NCBI RefSeq assembly: GCF_013359755.1
Contig: NZ_JABMCJ010000063.1
Location: 1 to 64,000, forward strand
Length of the DNA: 64,000 nucleotides
Origin: Tardiphaga robiniae
Lineage (GTDB): Bacteria > Pseudomonadota > Alphaproteobacteria > Rhizobiales > Xanthobacteraceae
Direction: 5' to 3'
Shown here: piece by piece, positions 53,277 to 61,622 of the stretch
Numbering within the stretch: position 1 is the first letter of the stretch
Layout: every line of letters begins with the position of its first letter
Made by a program: the position numbers and the translations under genes
Notes under the pieces: model-generated
What the model was told of the DNA's origin: nothing
Database searches by the model: none
The model's input: the letters and a program-made list of their open reading frames with translations, nothing else

Positions 53277-54830
53277 TTAGCTGCGCAGCGACTCCGCCAG
53301 CTTGTGTTTGAGGATCTTGCCAGTGGACGTGGCCGGCAGCGCCGGCAGCACGATGATCTCGGACGGGCGCTTGTAGGATGTCAGTTGAGGGCTGACATGC
53401 GCGATCAGGTCGTCGGCGGTCGTCTCGGTACCCTGAAGAAGCTGCACGAAGGCCACGACCTCCTCGTTGCCCTCGACGGGTCGGCCGACGACCGCGCATT
53501 GCACCACGGAGGGATGCGTGCTTAGCACCGCTTCGATTTCCGCCGGGTAGACATTGAAGCCGGACCGGATGATCATTTCTTTCGTGCGGCCTACGATATA
53601 GAGGCAGTCGCCTTCGAAGCGCGCCAAGTCGCCCGTGTTGAACCATCCGTCCGGATCGATCGCCTTTGCCGTGAGATCAGGCGCGCGGTAGTAGCCGCGC
53701 ATCACGTTGCGACCACGGACATGAAGCTCACCGACCTCACCCGCGGGCTTCGCCGCGCCATCCATTCCCAAGATCTTCGCTTCGATGCCAGGCAACAGTG
53801 GCCCCACAGCCTGGTCGTCGCGCGGGGCATCGATGCGCACCCCCGACAGTCCGGGCGAGCACTCGGTGATCCCGTAACCGTTAAGCAACGGAAGCCCAAG
53901 CTCCTGCTGCACTCGGGACTTGAGATCGAGATCAAGCGGCGCCCCAGCCACAGCAATGAGGCGCAGCGAACCTGGATCGAGCCTCTCCAGACTGTTGACA
54001 GCTTTGTGCTCCAATAGCCGCTGATAGGTGGCAGGAACGCCGTTGAGGATGGTAATGCCCTCTTCCGCGATCGCCTTCGCCAGTGCGGCCGGATCATACT
54101 TGGCGACCAGCCTGACAGTGGCGCCGGTCATCAACGTCATGACCAGCAACGATATCCCCACGATGTGCGAGATCGGCAGCACGATGTACTGCTTGTCCGC
54201 GGGTGTCATGCGACGAATTTCGGCCGTCGTCATCGCGCTGACGAGGAGATTCTCATGCGTCAGCATCACGCCCTTCGGCGTGCCGGTCGTACCGGACGTG
54301 TAGATCAGGACGGCGACTTGGTCCTTCGCGCGTTCCTCGACCGGTTCGGGAGACGTCTCCCTATTAAGTGCCGTGATCGCGATTTCGGAAAGAGGGCCAA
54401 TTGTCTGGACCTGAGCCTCGTACCGCGTGGCATGGGTGACCGCTTCCTTCGAAACGCCGACGGTAAGCAGCACGCGCCTGGCGCCGCTGTGATCCCTGAT
54501 CTGATCCAATTCGCGTGCGGACAGCCGCGGATTCACGACGATGGCCCAGACGTCGAGACGGCTTGCCGCCAGAAGAAGGCCAGCGAGAGCAATGCTGTTT
54601 TCGCTGACGATCATTAGTCGATCGCCCGGCCTCATGCCGATTTCCGTCAGATCCCGCGCGATGTCGGCGACCGCGTCGCGCAGGTGGCCGTAGGTCCAGG
54701 ATCCCCCATCTTCGACTAGCGCGACCCGGGTCGGCGTTTCCGCCGCATGTCGATCGATGACGCTATGGATGCGGCGAGGTAGCGAGGCAAGTATGCGGGT
54801 CGCGTCGTCCAGCTCTACCATCTTCAACAT
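53277..54830 (-). CDS. Acyl-CoA synthetase (AMP-forming)
   Basis: 517 residues from the ATG at 54830, preceded by GGGAGGA. AMP-binding motif YTSGTTGTPKGVMLTHEN, GYGITECSPGLSGVR, GWFNTGDLARFEGDCLYIVG and the C-terminal Lys in SYKRPSEIIVLPALPATSTG, then KILKHKL. It activates the substrate acid of the operon as its CoA ester. The acid is not identifiable from sequence. Confidence 0.92.
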   Translation of the reverse strand: MLKMVELDDATRILASLPRRIHSVIDRHAAETPTRVALVEDGGSWTYGHLRDAVADIARDLTEIGMRPGDRLMIVSENSIALAGLLLAASRLDVWAIVVNPRLSARELDQIRDHSGARRVLLTVGVSKEAVTHATRYEAQVQTIGPLSEIAITALNRETSPEPVEERAKDQVAVLIYTSGTTGTPKGVMLTHENLLVSAMTTAEIRRMTPADKQYIVLPISHIVGISLLVMTLMTGATVRLVAKYDPAALAKAIAEEGITILNGVPATYQRLLEHKAVNSLERLDPGSLRLIAVAGAPLDLDLKSRVQQELGLPLLNGYGITECSPGLSGVRIDAPRDDQAVGPLLPGIEAKILGMDGAAKPAGEVGELHVRGRNVMRGYYRAPDLTAKAIDPDGWFNTGDLARFEGDCLYIVGRTKEMIIRSGFNVYPAEIEAVLSTHPSVVQCAVVGRPVEGNEEVVAFVQLLQGTETTADDLIAHVSPQLTSYKRPSEIIVLPALPATSTGKILKHKLAESLRS

Positions 54831-54887
54831 TTTTGTCCTCCCTGGCAACAGCCGCTTTGGCGCGGCTTCTATCGATTATTGAATTAC

Positions 54888-55526
54888 CTAGGCTATTCTC
54901 GACCTGAGCGCGGACCTCTGCTCGACGATCGCTTCTTCGACGTCCCTGAGACTGTCCTTACCGAAGAAGATCTCGCTTCCGACAAAGAAGGTTGGCGACC
55001 CGAACGACCCGCGAGCAACCGCGTCATTCGTGTCCTTGATGAGTTTCTGCTTGACGTCGTCCTGCTGCGCCCGCGCGATCAACCTGTCGATGTCGATGCC
55101 GGAGGACCTGAAGGCCGCGGCGAAGACTTCGGGGTCGTCCATCTTCTTCGGCTCTTCCCACATGTGATGGTAGGCCGCGGTGAAATACGGCTCGAACACG
55201 CCTTCGAACCGGGCCGCGACCGCGCCGCGCATCAACATCAACGTGTTGACCGGGAAAAAAGGGTTGCTCTTGAATTTCACAATGCCGTGCCGCCGGATGA
55301 ACCGCTCCGCCTCAAGCTTCTGGTATTCAGGCTTGTTCTTGATACCGCGCAAGGATTCCGCGGGCGACATGTTGCCGGTGGCCTTGTAAATGCCGCCTAA
55401 CAGGACGGGAACGTACTCGAATTTAATGCCGGTACGACGCTCGATGTCAGGCAGGGCCGCTTCGGCAAGATACGCGTTCGGACTACCGAAATCGAAATGG
55501 AATTCTGGCTTCAGCCGGTCGGTCAC
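54888..55526 (-). CDS. DsbA-fold 2-hydroxychromene-2-carboxylate isomerase-like protein
   Basis: 212 residues. FHFDFGSPNAYLAEAALPDI carries a Ser where DsbA has the CxxC, the mark of HCCA isomerases and kappa-class GST. C-terminal GSPTFFVGSEIFFGKDSL is the cis-Pro strand. Such proteins use glutathione to isomerise ring-opened or unsaturated intermediates. First gene of the CoA operon, behind the promoter with the GTTCT-N5-AGAAC operator. Confidence 0.88.
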   Translation of the reverse strand: MTDRLKPEFHFDFGSPNAYLAEAALPDIERRTGIKFEYVPVLLGGIYKATGNMSPAESLRGIKNKPEYQKLEAERFIRRHGIVKFKSNPFFPVNTLMLMRGAVAARFEGVFEPYFTAAYHHMWEEPKKMDDPEVFAAAFRSSGIDIDRLIARAQQDDVKQKLIKDTNDAVARGSFGSPTFFVGSEIFFGKDSLRDVEEAIVEQRSALRSRIA

Positions 55527-55580
55527 ACGCGCCTCCTCTACGATCTTCGTGGGCGAGATCGAGCGTCCGCCCTTACATCA

Positions 55581-55609
55581 ACGATAGAGTTCTGTTTTAG
55601 AACTGTCAA
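55581..55609 (-). promoter_or_regulatory. Promoter with embedded operator before the CoA operon
   Basis: On the - strand TTGACA (55604-55609) and TATCGT (55581-55586) are 17 nt apart, an excellent sigma-70 pair. The spacer is filled by the inverted repeat GTTCT-N5-AGAAC (55589-55603). The same repeat lies in the promoter at 57550-57579. A repressor here would block RNA polymerase. The divergent HxlR gene is the likely source. Confidence 0.68.
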
Positions 55610-55658
55610 TCGACAAAATCATGCAGGACCCGCAAAAGCGATATCTCTATTGTTTTGA

Positions 55659-55668
55659 GGTACGTACC
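55659..55668. promoter_or_regulatory. Palindrome GGTACGTACC upstream of the HxlR gene
   Basis: Perfect 10-bp palindrome, 39 nt before the regulator start, flanked by TTTTGA and AAAAT. HxlR-type proteins bind short TAC/GTA palindromes in some bacteria, so self-regulation is plausible. Confidence 0.4.
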
Positions 55669-55707
55669 AAAATAGAATGCAGCGAACACGCCGTCCGGAG
55701 AGACTGA

Positions 55708-56205
55708 ATGAAATGGGATGCACTTGAGGAGGAGCCGTGCTCGCTGGCACGTACTGTCGCAGTCATCGGCGACCGCTGGAGTCTGATGATTTTGCGCGAG
55801 TGCTTCCTGCGCAAGCGTAGGTTCGACGCCTTCCAGGCGTCGCTCGGAATCACGCGACATCTGCTGGCCGACCGACTCAAGAAGCTCGTTCGCTTCGGCG
55901 TTCTACGGCGCATTCCTTATATGGAAGCGCCTAAGCGGTACGAATACATTCTGACGCAGAAGGGTCTCGACCTCTACCCGATCATCATGTCGATCGTCCA
56001 TTGGGGCAACATCCATATGGTCGACTCGCGTGGCAGGCCGATGCTTCATGAGCACAAAACATGCGGCAAGCATTTCGACCCGCTTATGATTTGCTCGGAG
56101 TGCGGTGAGCCGGTGCTCGCCAAGGAAGTCCAGGTCCATCCAGGTCCCGGAGCTCGCGAGGCCGTTGCATCCAAAGGAAGAAAGACTAAAGCAAGCCCCG
56201 CTTGA
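55708..56205 (+). CDS. HxlR-family winged-helix regulator
   Basis: 165 residues. HxlR domain: CSLARTVAVIGDRWSLMILR, ECFLRKRRFDAFQASLGITR, HLLADRLKKLVRFGVLRRIP, the standard block near residue 11-70, with Cys11 at the usual redox position. A C-terminal zone with CGKHFDPLMICSECGEPVLA holds three cysteines and may bind zinc. Divergent from the CoA operon, it probably represses it and the binding protein at 56256 through the shared GTTCT-N5-AGAAC site. The C-terminal tail is basic. Confidence 0.9.
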   Translation: MKWDALEEEPCSLARTVAVIGDRWSLMILRECFLRKRRFDAFQASLGITRHLLADRLKKLVRFGVLRRIPYMEAPKRYEYILTQKGLDLYPIIMSIVHWGNIHMVDSRGRPMLHEHKTCGKHFDPLMICSECGEPVLAKEVQVHPGPGAREAVASKGRKTKASPA

Positions 56206-56246
56206 TTCCTTGGCCCATCCGCCCGCTGTTGGGACGGACCAAGGAA
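56206..56246. terminator. Hairpin between convergent genes
   Basis: TTCCTTGG (56206-56213) pairs with CCAAGGAA (56239-56246), with an extra inner TCCG/CGGA pairing. No T-run; bidirectional termination is possible. Confidence 0.4.
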
Positions 56247-56255
56247 ATGTCCTGG

Positions 56256-57461
56256 TCACTCCGAGCTTGCGTCCAGCACCTCGCCAAACGGCTCCCAGCT
56301 CGTTCCGCTCCAGCGCTGCAACTGTAGCTGTGTCCAGACCATGTTATTGGTTGGACTGGTGTTGATCCGGATGCCGGGTGCGGCCACCGGCAACGCCATG
56401 TCGTGGATGGCCTTTGCCTGTATCACGATGTTCTTCCGCGACAGATCGTCCCCACATTGCTTGAGGATCTGCTCCAATATCATGCCCTGCATGTAGCCCG
56501 TCAGGTAACTGGTGTTGCTGTAATCCGAGCCGGGCAGATACTTTTCGAAAAAGACCTTGTAAGCCTTCACGCCATCGTCGTTCTCCCATCGCACGTCCGA
56601 AGGGTCTTTGCTGATGGTGCCGACGACGACGCCTACGGATTTGTCCAGTCCCGCCGGACGCAGCGTGCCTCCGACCGAACTGGACGGAAAGTTGATGACA
56701 ACCGTCGCCTTCCAGCCGATCTCGGAAGCCTTTCGGATGGCCTGTGCGGCGAACTTTGGCGTGCCGGCGATGAAGAGCGCTTCGGCACCTGAGCTCTTGA
56801 GATTGACGACCTGCGAGTCGACCGTCGGCTCCGACACTTCGTAGGCAGCAGTTACGACGCGCTTGTCGAAATCCGCCTTCATGAACGAGCGGAAAGCGTT
56901 CACGTAGTCCTTACCCAAGTCGTCGTTCTGGTAAAGGATCGCGTATTTCGCCGTCGGTAGCGCTTTGTTCAAGAACTTCGCATAGATCTTACCTTCGGTG
57001 TCGTAGCTGACCAGTCCGGTTGTGGTCAGCGGAAACTCCTTCCCATCGGTGAACTTGCTTGAACCGCTCACCACAGCAATGCTGGGTACGCCCTTTCCTT
57101 TAAGGTATTTGGCGACGGCAGTATTTCCCGCTGTCCCGAGCTGGCCGAAGATGAAGGACACTTCGTCGCTCTCGACGAGACGCCGGACATGCTCGACGGC
57201 TTTCGGTGGGCTGTAGGCATCATCCAGAGCAATGTAGTTGATCTTTCGGCCGTTGATGCCTCCGCGATCGTTGATGGATTGGACGTAGGCGGCCAAGCCT
57301 TTGCCCGTCAGCCCGATGGAGGAGGCCGGACCGCTAAATGGGTACACCCCTCCGATTTTTATCTCTCCGGACGTGACGCCGGGAGCGTCTGCCGCGCGGG
57401 CCTCCGAGCAGCCAACCAAGCAGGCAAGCGACATCGCTAACGCAGTCGATATTCGACGCAT
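56256..57461 (-). CDS. Branched-chain-amino-acid-type ABC substrate-binding protein (LivJ family)
   Basis: 401 residues. Signal peptide MRRISTALAMSLACLVGCSE contains LVGC, a lipobox-like site, so it may be a lipoprotein; cleavage near SEARAAD is an alternative. Periplasmic-binding type 1 fold: GVTSGEIKIGGVYPFSGPAS, DRGGINGRKINYIALDDAYS and FIFGQLGTAGNTAVAKYLKG. No permease or ATPase gene is adjacent. The shared operator links it to the CoA operon, so it may bind that pathway's substrate. Confidence 0.89.
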   Translation of the reverse strand: MRRISTALAMSLACLVGCSEARAADAPGVTSGEIKIGGVYPFSGPASSIGLTGKGLAAYVQSINDRGGINGRKINYIALDDAYSPPKAVEHVRRLVESDEVSFIFGQLGTAGNTAVAKYLKGKGVPSIAVVSGSSKFTDGKEFPLTTTGLVSYDTEGKIYAKFLNKALPTAKYAILYQNDDLGKDYVNAFRSFMKADFDKRVVTAAYEVSEPTVDSQVVNLKSSGAEALFIAGTPKFAAQAIRKASEIGWKATVVINFPSSSVGGTLRPAGLDKSVGVVVGTISKDPSDVRWENDDGVKAYKVFFEKYLPGSDYSNTSYLTGYMQGMILEQILKQCGDDLSRKNIVIQAKAIHDMALPVAAPGIRINTSPTNNMVWTQLQLQRWSGTSWEPFGEVLDASSE

Positions 57462-57549
57462 CGTAATCCTCCCCTGAAGCTCGCCGAGTAACAGGTACGG
57501 CGGCGTGCGATCATTCGATCGCGATTTTCGGCTGAACGCCGACGCCTGA

Positions 57550-57579
57550 ATTAGTCAGTTCTTTTTTAGAACCTGTCAA
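57550..57579 (-). promoter_or_regulatory. Promoter with embedded operator before the LivJ-like gene
   Basis: On the - strand TTGACA (57574-57579) and ACTAAT (57550-57555) are 18 nt apart, with GTTCT-N5-AGAAC at 57558-57572 between them. The flanking TGTCAAT and the repeat match the promoter at 55581-55609. Confidence 0.65.
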
Positions 57580-57877
57580 TGGTGATTTCGGACCGCCTCC
57601 CCCTCCGCCTACCGTGCGCGCAACATTTCAAAGTCGGCTTTGCGCCAGGAGCTGCCAATCGCCCAAGCTGAGCCGAAAAGCCCACTGCTTCACGATAGCT
57701 CGTAGCTGTCGTATCACCAGCCGCATAGCCGCCAATTAGAGGCACATGGGGGCACCAACCGACTGAGCCCCACCTTCCAGCCCGTTTCGTTTCCACGGTC
57801 GCAGTTTGGCGTTGGCGCCGGGTTGATGTCACTCATTGCAGAATGGCGAGATCACACCGAGTTAGCTGATCGCCGAT

Positions 57878-57911
57878 GACTGTATAGGAAATTGCAGTTT
57901 CCTATACAGTC
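57878..57911. repeat. 34-nt perfect inverted repeat
   Basis: GACTGTATAGGAAA and its exact complement TTTCCTATACAGTC enclose a 6-nt loop; the pairing extends by a few bases outward with one mismatch. No T-run follows, so it is more like an operator or a mobile-element end than a terminator. Confidence 0.6.
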
Positions 57912-58011
57912 GTCAGCGTGGATGAATTCTCATGTTTCTTAGTTCAGCAATGATCGTCGAACTATCCCGCTCCTCGAACTGATCGCGCCTCGTTTCGAAG
58001 CGGGTTCAGAG

Positions 58012-58767
58012 CTACACGGCCCTCGTCAGAGCACCGTCGATGATGAGGTTGGTACCCGAGATGCGGCTCGCGATAGGGCTAGCCACGAACACGACTCCGG
58101 CTGCCACTTCCTCCGCGGTTCCCATTCGACCGGTCGGATTCAAGCTCATGGCCGTCTTGTAAAGTTCGGGCGAGCCGTGTTCGATGCCCTGCCATATGCC
58201 GCCTTCGAAATAGGTGTTGCCGGGCGACACCGCGTTGACGCGGACGCCTTTGCCGGCGAGCTGATTGCTCAATCCCTTGGCATAGTGGATCAGTGCAGCC
58301 TTGAAGGCGCCGTAAGAGCCGGCGGCGAAATCGACCTCGAACCCGGAGACGCTGGAGACGATGACAATCGACGGCGTCTTCGATTTTTCCAGATAGGGAA
58401 GCGCGGCCGCCACCGCATTGACCGTGTGCATCATGTCGATGCGGAATGACTTTTCCCAGGTTTCCGCGGTATCGCCGACCGCCAGTGCGCTGACATTGCA
58501 TACGAGGATATCGACGCCGCCGAGCTCGGCGGCCGCGCCGTCAACCCATTGCTTGAGGGCGACGGGATCGGCGACATCGGTCGACTTGCCCCAGGCCTTG
58601 ACGCTCTTCGCCTGCAAGGCCGCAACGACGCTGTCGATCTGCACTTGCTGTCGCGCGCAAATGGCGACGTTGGCGCCCTCGCTAGCGAACATGTCCGCAA
58701 TCGCACGACCGATTCCCTTACTTCCGCCCGTCACCAGAGCGTTCGTGCCCTTCAATCCCAGATCCAT
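58012..58767 (-). CDS. Short-chain dehydrogenase/reductase
   Basis: 251 residues of a classical SDR: NALVTGGSKGIGRAIADMFA cofactor motif, VCNVSALA near the NAG site, Ser in VIVSSVSGFE, and the catalytic pair in SYGAFKAALIHYAKG (YxxxK). C-terminal RISGTNLIIDGALTRAV is typical. Upstream of it lies the two-domain nitrilase with 47 nt spacing on the same strand, so it may complete the pathway of amide or nitrile breakdown. Confidence 0.91.
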   Translation of the reverse strand: MDLGLKGTNALVTGGSKGIGRAIADMFASEGANVAICARQQVQIDSVVAALQAKSVKAWGKSTDVADPVALKQWVDGAAAELGGVDILVCNVSALAVGDTAETWEKSFRIDMMHTVNAVAAALPYLEKSKTPSIVIVSSVSGFEVDFAAGSYGAFKAALIHYAKGLSNQLAGKGVRVNAVSPGNTYFEGGIWQGIEHGSPELYKTAMSLNPTGRMGTAEEVAAGVVFVASPIASRISGTNLIIDGALTRAV

Positions 58768-58814
58768 GGTTCACTCCTCGGTTGAGATGCCTGACTGCTC
58801 GGCTTGCACGATTG

Positions 58815-60572
58815 TCATCGGTGCTCTCGCGCGTACCACCCCGCAGCCTTCGTGATCAACCCGCGGTAGCTGTGCGGCATCCGCATAGCAACCAGATCTT
58901 TCCGGCGCACAACGTTGGTCGGATAGACGGTGTCGAGATTCGTGGTGTCCACCACCGCCGTCGCCGTCCCTTCGGTATCCGCCGCGATGGCTTCCCGACG
59001 CGGAAACTCGAAGGTGTCGGGGCCGAACACGCCGCTGAGGCCTGGATATCCGTTGCCGGGATCGAACACATTCGAGAACGCAAAAAACACGTTGTTCTCG
59101 CCGGCGCGAACCCGGAAGTGATGCCAGTGATAGAGATCGGCGCCGGTCGGGATCGGATAGTTCTGCGACACAAGCGATCCCACATGCGGGGTGCTGAAAC
59201 GTTCCTTAATCGCTGCCGCGCAGACGATGAGATCACACCCCTTCAGCGCAAGGATGCGGCCGGCTTCAGGAAACGATGCATCGTGACCGATCAGAAGGCC
59301 GATGCGCCCGACCGACGTGTCGGCCACCACCCAGTCATCGCCGTGACGCGCCCAGGCACGCTCGGATTCCGTCAAGTGGGTCTTGCGGTAAACCGCGACA
59401 AGGCCTTCTGGCCCGATCAGGCACGCGCTGTTGTAGATCGCATCGCCGTTACGCTCGGCGATGCCGACGACAAGATACACCTTGAGCTGGGCGGCCAGAC
59501 GGCAGAGCTGATCGGTCTCCGGCCCCGGAACAGTCTGCGCTCGCGCGCCGGGATTGTTGAGGCCGCTCAGCGCGAGTTCCGGAAACACGACGAGGTCGGC
59601 CTTGCCCTCAAGCTCCGCCTGCCGCGCAAGCGAGGTGATGCGCGCGAGATTTGCTTCGACGTCATCACCGGGACTCATCTGCGCGACCGCAACCCGCGAC
59701 GTCCGCCCCGTCGGCCAGGGCTTGTGGCCGTACAACTTGAAGAAATCGCGAGGATTCCAGCTGAACGTATTGGACAGCAGCCCCGCATAGAGTTCGGGGC
59801 GGCGCTGAGAGAACACGGCTTCACCGCCAACACGCCGCGCGCGGGACGCGTCCAGATCCATGTCAGCTAGTGCGAAGCCGTCCCCGCCATCGATCAGGGC
59901 CGCAATTGTTCCGTCCGGCGCGATCACGCAACTGCCGCCGCTGAACTGGACGGTGCGTTCAAGTCCCCACCGATTGCTTTCGATCAGATAGCAACCGTTC
60001 TCGAACGCCCGGCTGATCCAATACGGAGCCGGTGTGCGCTCAGCGAGCCAGTTCGAGATATGGCAGATCACGTCGGCGCCCTGCAAGGCGACGAGACGCG
60101 CGGTCTCCACAAAGTGGATGTCCATGCAGATCAGCAGCGCGATGCGCCCGATCGGCGTGTCTAAGACCTGATGGCCGAGATCGCCTGCCGCCGACCATTT
60201 CGGCTCCGCAATATAGGGATGCGTCTTGCGATGCTGGCCAATCACACCTTCGGGTCCGATCAGCACCGCAGAGTTGAAATAGATGCTGTCGCTATCGACC
60301 TCCGGCATGCCGACAACAATGTAGCAGTCATGTTTCCGCGCGAGCGCTGCGAAGCGATCCGTGGTCGGCCCCGGGATCGTCTCGACGAACGGTGCGACCT
60401 CAGCCCGGTCGAACCAGCAATAGCCCGTGGTGCCCATCTCCGGCGTAACGATGAGCCGGGCGCCCGCTGTCGCCGCCGCTTCGCAGAGTTCGAGCAGCCG
60501 CGCGATATTGCGCTCCTTCTCGAACATGGTCGGTTCGAACTGAACCGTGGCAACCTTGTGCACGCGCGACAT
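58815..60572 (-). CDS. Fused double carbon-nitrogen hydrolase (nitrilase family), second domain without catalytic Cys
   Basis: 585 residues, twice the family size. Domain 1 (about 1-270) has the triad: Glu45 in TPEMGTTGY, Lys116 in HRKTHP and Cys149 in ALLICMDIHF. Domain 2 (about 292-585) keeps Glu332 (FPELALSG) and Lys397 (YRKTHL), but the Cys position reads Gly429 (GLLIGHDASFPE). So domain 1 is a probable amidase or nitrilase and domain 2 a structural or regulatory partner. Formamidase is encoded 15 nt upstream, and the Urt-type transporter beyond that, pointing to short amides or nitriles. Confidence 0.9.
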   Translation of the reverse strand: MSRVHKVATVQFEPTMFEKERNIARLLELCEAAATAGARLIVTPEMGTTGYCWFDRAEVAPFVETIPGPTTDRFAALARKHDCYIVVGMPEVDSDSIYFNSAVLIGPEGVIGQHRKTHPYIAEPKWSAAGDLGHQVLDTPIGRIALLICMDIHFVETARLVALQGADVICHISNWLAERTPAPYWISRAFENGCYLIESNRWGLERTVQFSGGSCVIAPDGTIAALIDGGDGFALADMDLDASRARRVGGEAVFSQRRPELYAGLLSNTFSWNPRDFFKLYGHKPWPTGRTSRVAVAQMSPGDDVEANLARITSLARQAELEGKADLVVFPELALSGLNNPGARAQTVPGPETDQLCRLAAQLKVYLVVGIAERNGDAIYNSACLIGPEGLVAVYRKTHLTESERAWARHGDDWVVADTSVGRIGLLIGHDASFPEAGRILALKGCDLIVCAAAIKERFSTPHVGSLVSQNYPIPTGADLYHWHHFRVRAGENNVFFAFSNVFDPGNGYPGLSGVFGPDTFEFPRREAIAADTEGTATAVVDTTNLDTVYPTNVVRRKDLVAMRMPHSYRGLITKAAGWYAREHR

Positions 60573-60587
60573 GATCGGCTTACCCTT

Positions 60588-61577
60588 TTAGACCAAAAAT
60601 GATTTCTTGATCGAAGCGCCGAGCGTATATTTCGGATCCACCATGTTGCCGAGCCGGACGCGGCCGGTCTGGGTCAGTAGCATGTAGGCATCGATCTCCT
60701 CAAAGCCGTAATCGGCCGTCATCCAACGGCAAAGCTCGCGATAGGCGATGCGCGCAGCATCTTCCATCGGCCGCGCCGAGCCGATCGTCATGATGAAGTC
60801 GTTGGTCTCCAGCCGCGGCCAAGCAATGCTCCAGCCCTTGATCAGATCAATCTGGACCGTGGTCACGGTCGGATGCTCGATCGCGACGCCGCAGAGTTCG
60901 CCGTCGCCCTGCGCCGCGTGGCAGTCACCGAGATAGAGCAACGCGCCCTTGGTATTGACCGGCAGATAGATCACCGCACCGACACCGACGTCGGGCAGGT
61001 CCATGTTGCCGCCGTAATAGTCCGGCACCAGCGACGAAATCGCCTCGATCTCCGGCGAAGTGCCGATGGTGCCGATGAACGGCTCATAGGGCAGCGTGAT
61101 CTTGTCGTTCCATTTGGTGCCGTTCTCGAGAGTGATCTCGAGCTTCTTGACGCGCTCGGGCAAAGCCGGATTGAGCAACGCGGTCTGGCCGGTGCCGACC
61201 AGCCCGCCGAATTCCGGCATGACGACAGTGGTGCCGCGCGGTTGCGGCCCACGCGGCACGATGCTCTCGATATAGACCGCGAGCGTATCGCCCTTCTCGG
61301 CTCCGTTGATCCAGATCGGCCCGTTCTGCGGGTTGAGAAAGGGAAAGTTGAGAATCTTCGAGGGGATGTCGGTCTCGTGCTTGATGGCGCCCTCGAACGC
61401 ATCATGGGTTTCGGCGGAGACCACAGCGCCGGGATCGACCGTCAGCACAGGCCCTACGTAAGGGCCATAGACATAGTGGTACTTGCCCTGATCCTGTTCG
61501 GTGATCATGTGATGGGTGCCGGGTTTTCCCTTGGCGACGCCCTTGCTCGCCATGATCGAATTTTCCTGCCAGGCCAT
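60588..61577 (-). CDS. fmdA: Acetamidase/formamidase
   Basis: 329 residues of the FmdA/AmdA family. Conserved blocks: VDPGAVVSAETHDAFEG, the Gly/Asp/His-rich LGDCHAAQGDGELCG at the metal site, and FIMTIGSARPMEDAARIAYR. AAGGAG 7 nt before the ATG confirms the start. It hydrolyses formamide or acetamide to ammonia and acid. With the Urt-type transporter just upstream it forms an amide-nitrogen scavenging unit. Confidence 0.92.
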   Translation of the reverse strand: MAWQENSIMASKGVAKGKPGTHHMITEQDQGKYHYVYGPYVGPVLTVDPGAVVSAETHDAFEGAIKHETDIPSKILNFPFLNPQNGPIWINGAEKGDTLAVYIESIVPRGPQPRGTTVVMPEFGGLVGTGQTALLNPALPERVKKLEITLENGTKWNDKITLPYEPFIGTIGTSPEIEAISSLVPDYYGGNMDLPDVGVGAVIYLPVNTKGALLYLGDCHAAQGDGELCGVAIEHPTVTTVQIDLIKGWSIAWPRLETNDFIMTIGSARPMEDAARIAYRELCRWMTADYGFEEIDAYMLLTQTGRVRLGNMVDPKYTLGASIKKSFLV

Positions 61578-61622
61578 CGATTCACTCCTTCGTCTCTGTG
61601 TTGTTATGGGCGTGGGTTGGTT

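Larger units (their letters stand above)
57462..58011. other. Long intergenic region with two regulatory signals
   Basis: 550 nt. It holds the promoter/operator at 57550-57579 and the 34-nt inverted repeat at 57878-57911. A - strand frame at 57566-57832 has odd composition and no ribosome-binding site; it is not called. Confidence 0.5.

Noticed and set aside
57566-57832. 88-codon - strand frame in the long intergenic gap
   Set aside because: Odd composition, no ribosome-binding site and it runs into the promoter of the LivJ-like gene.
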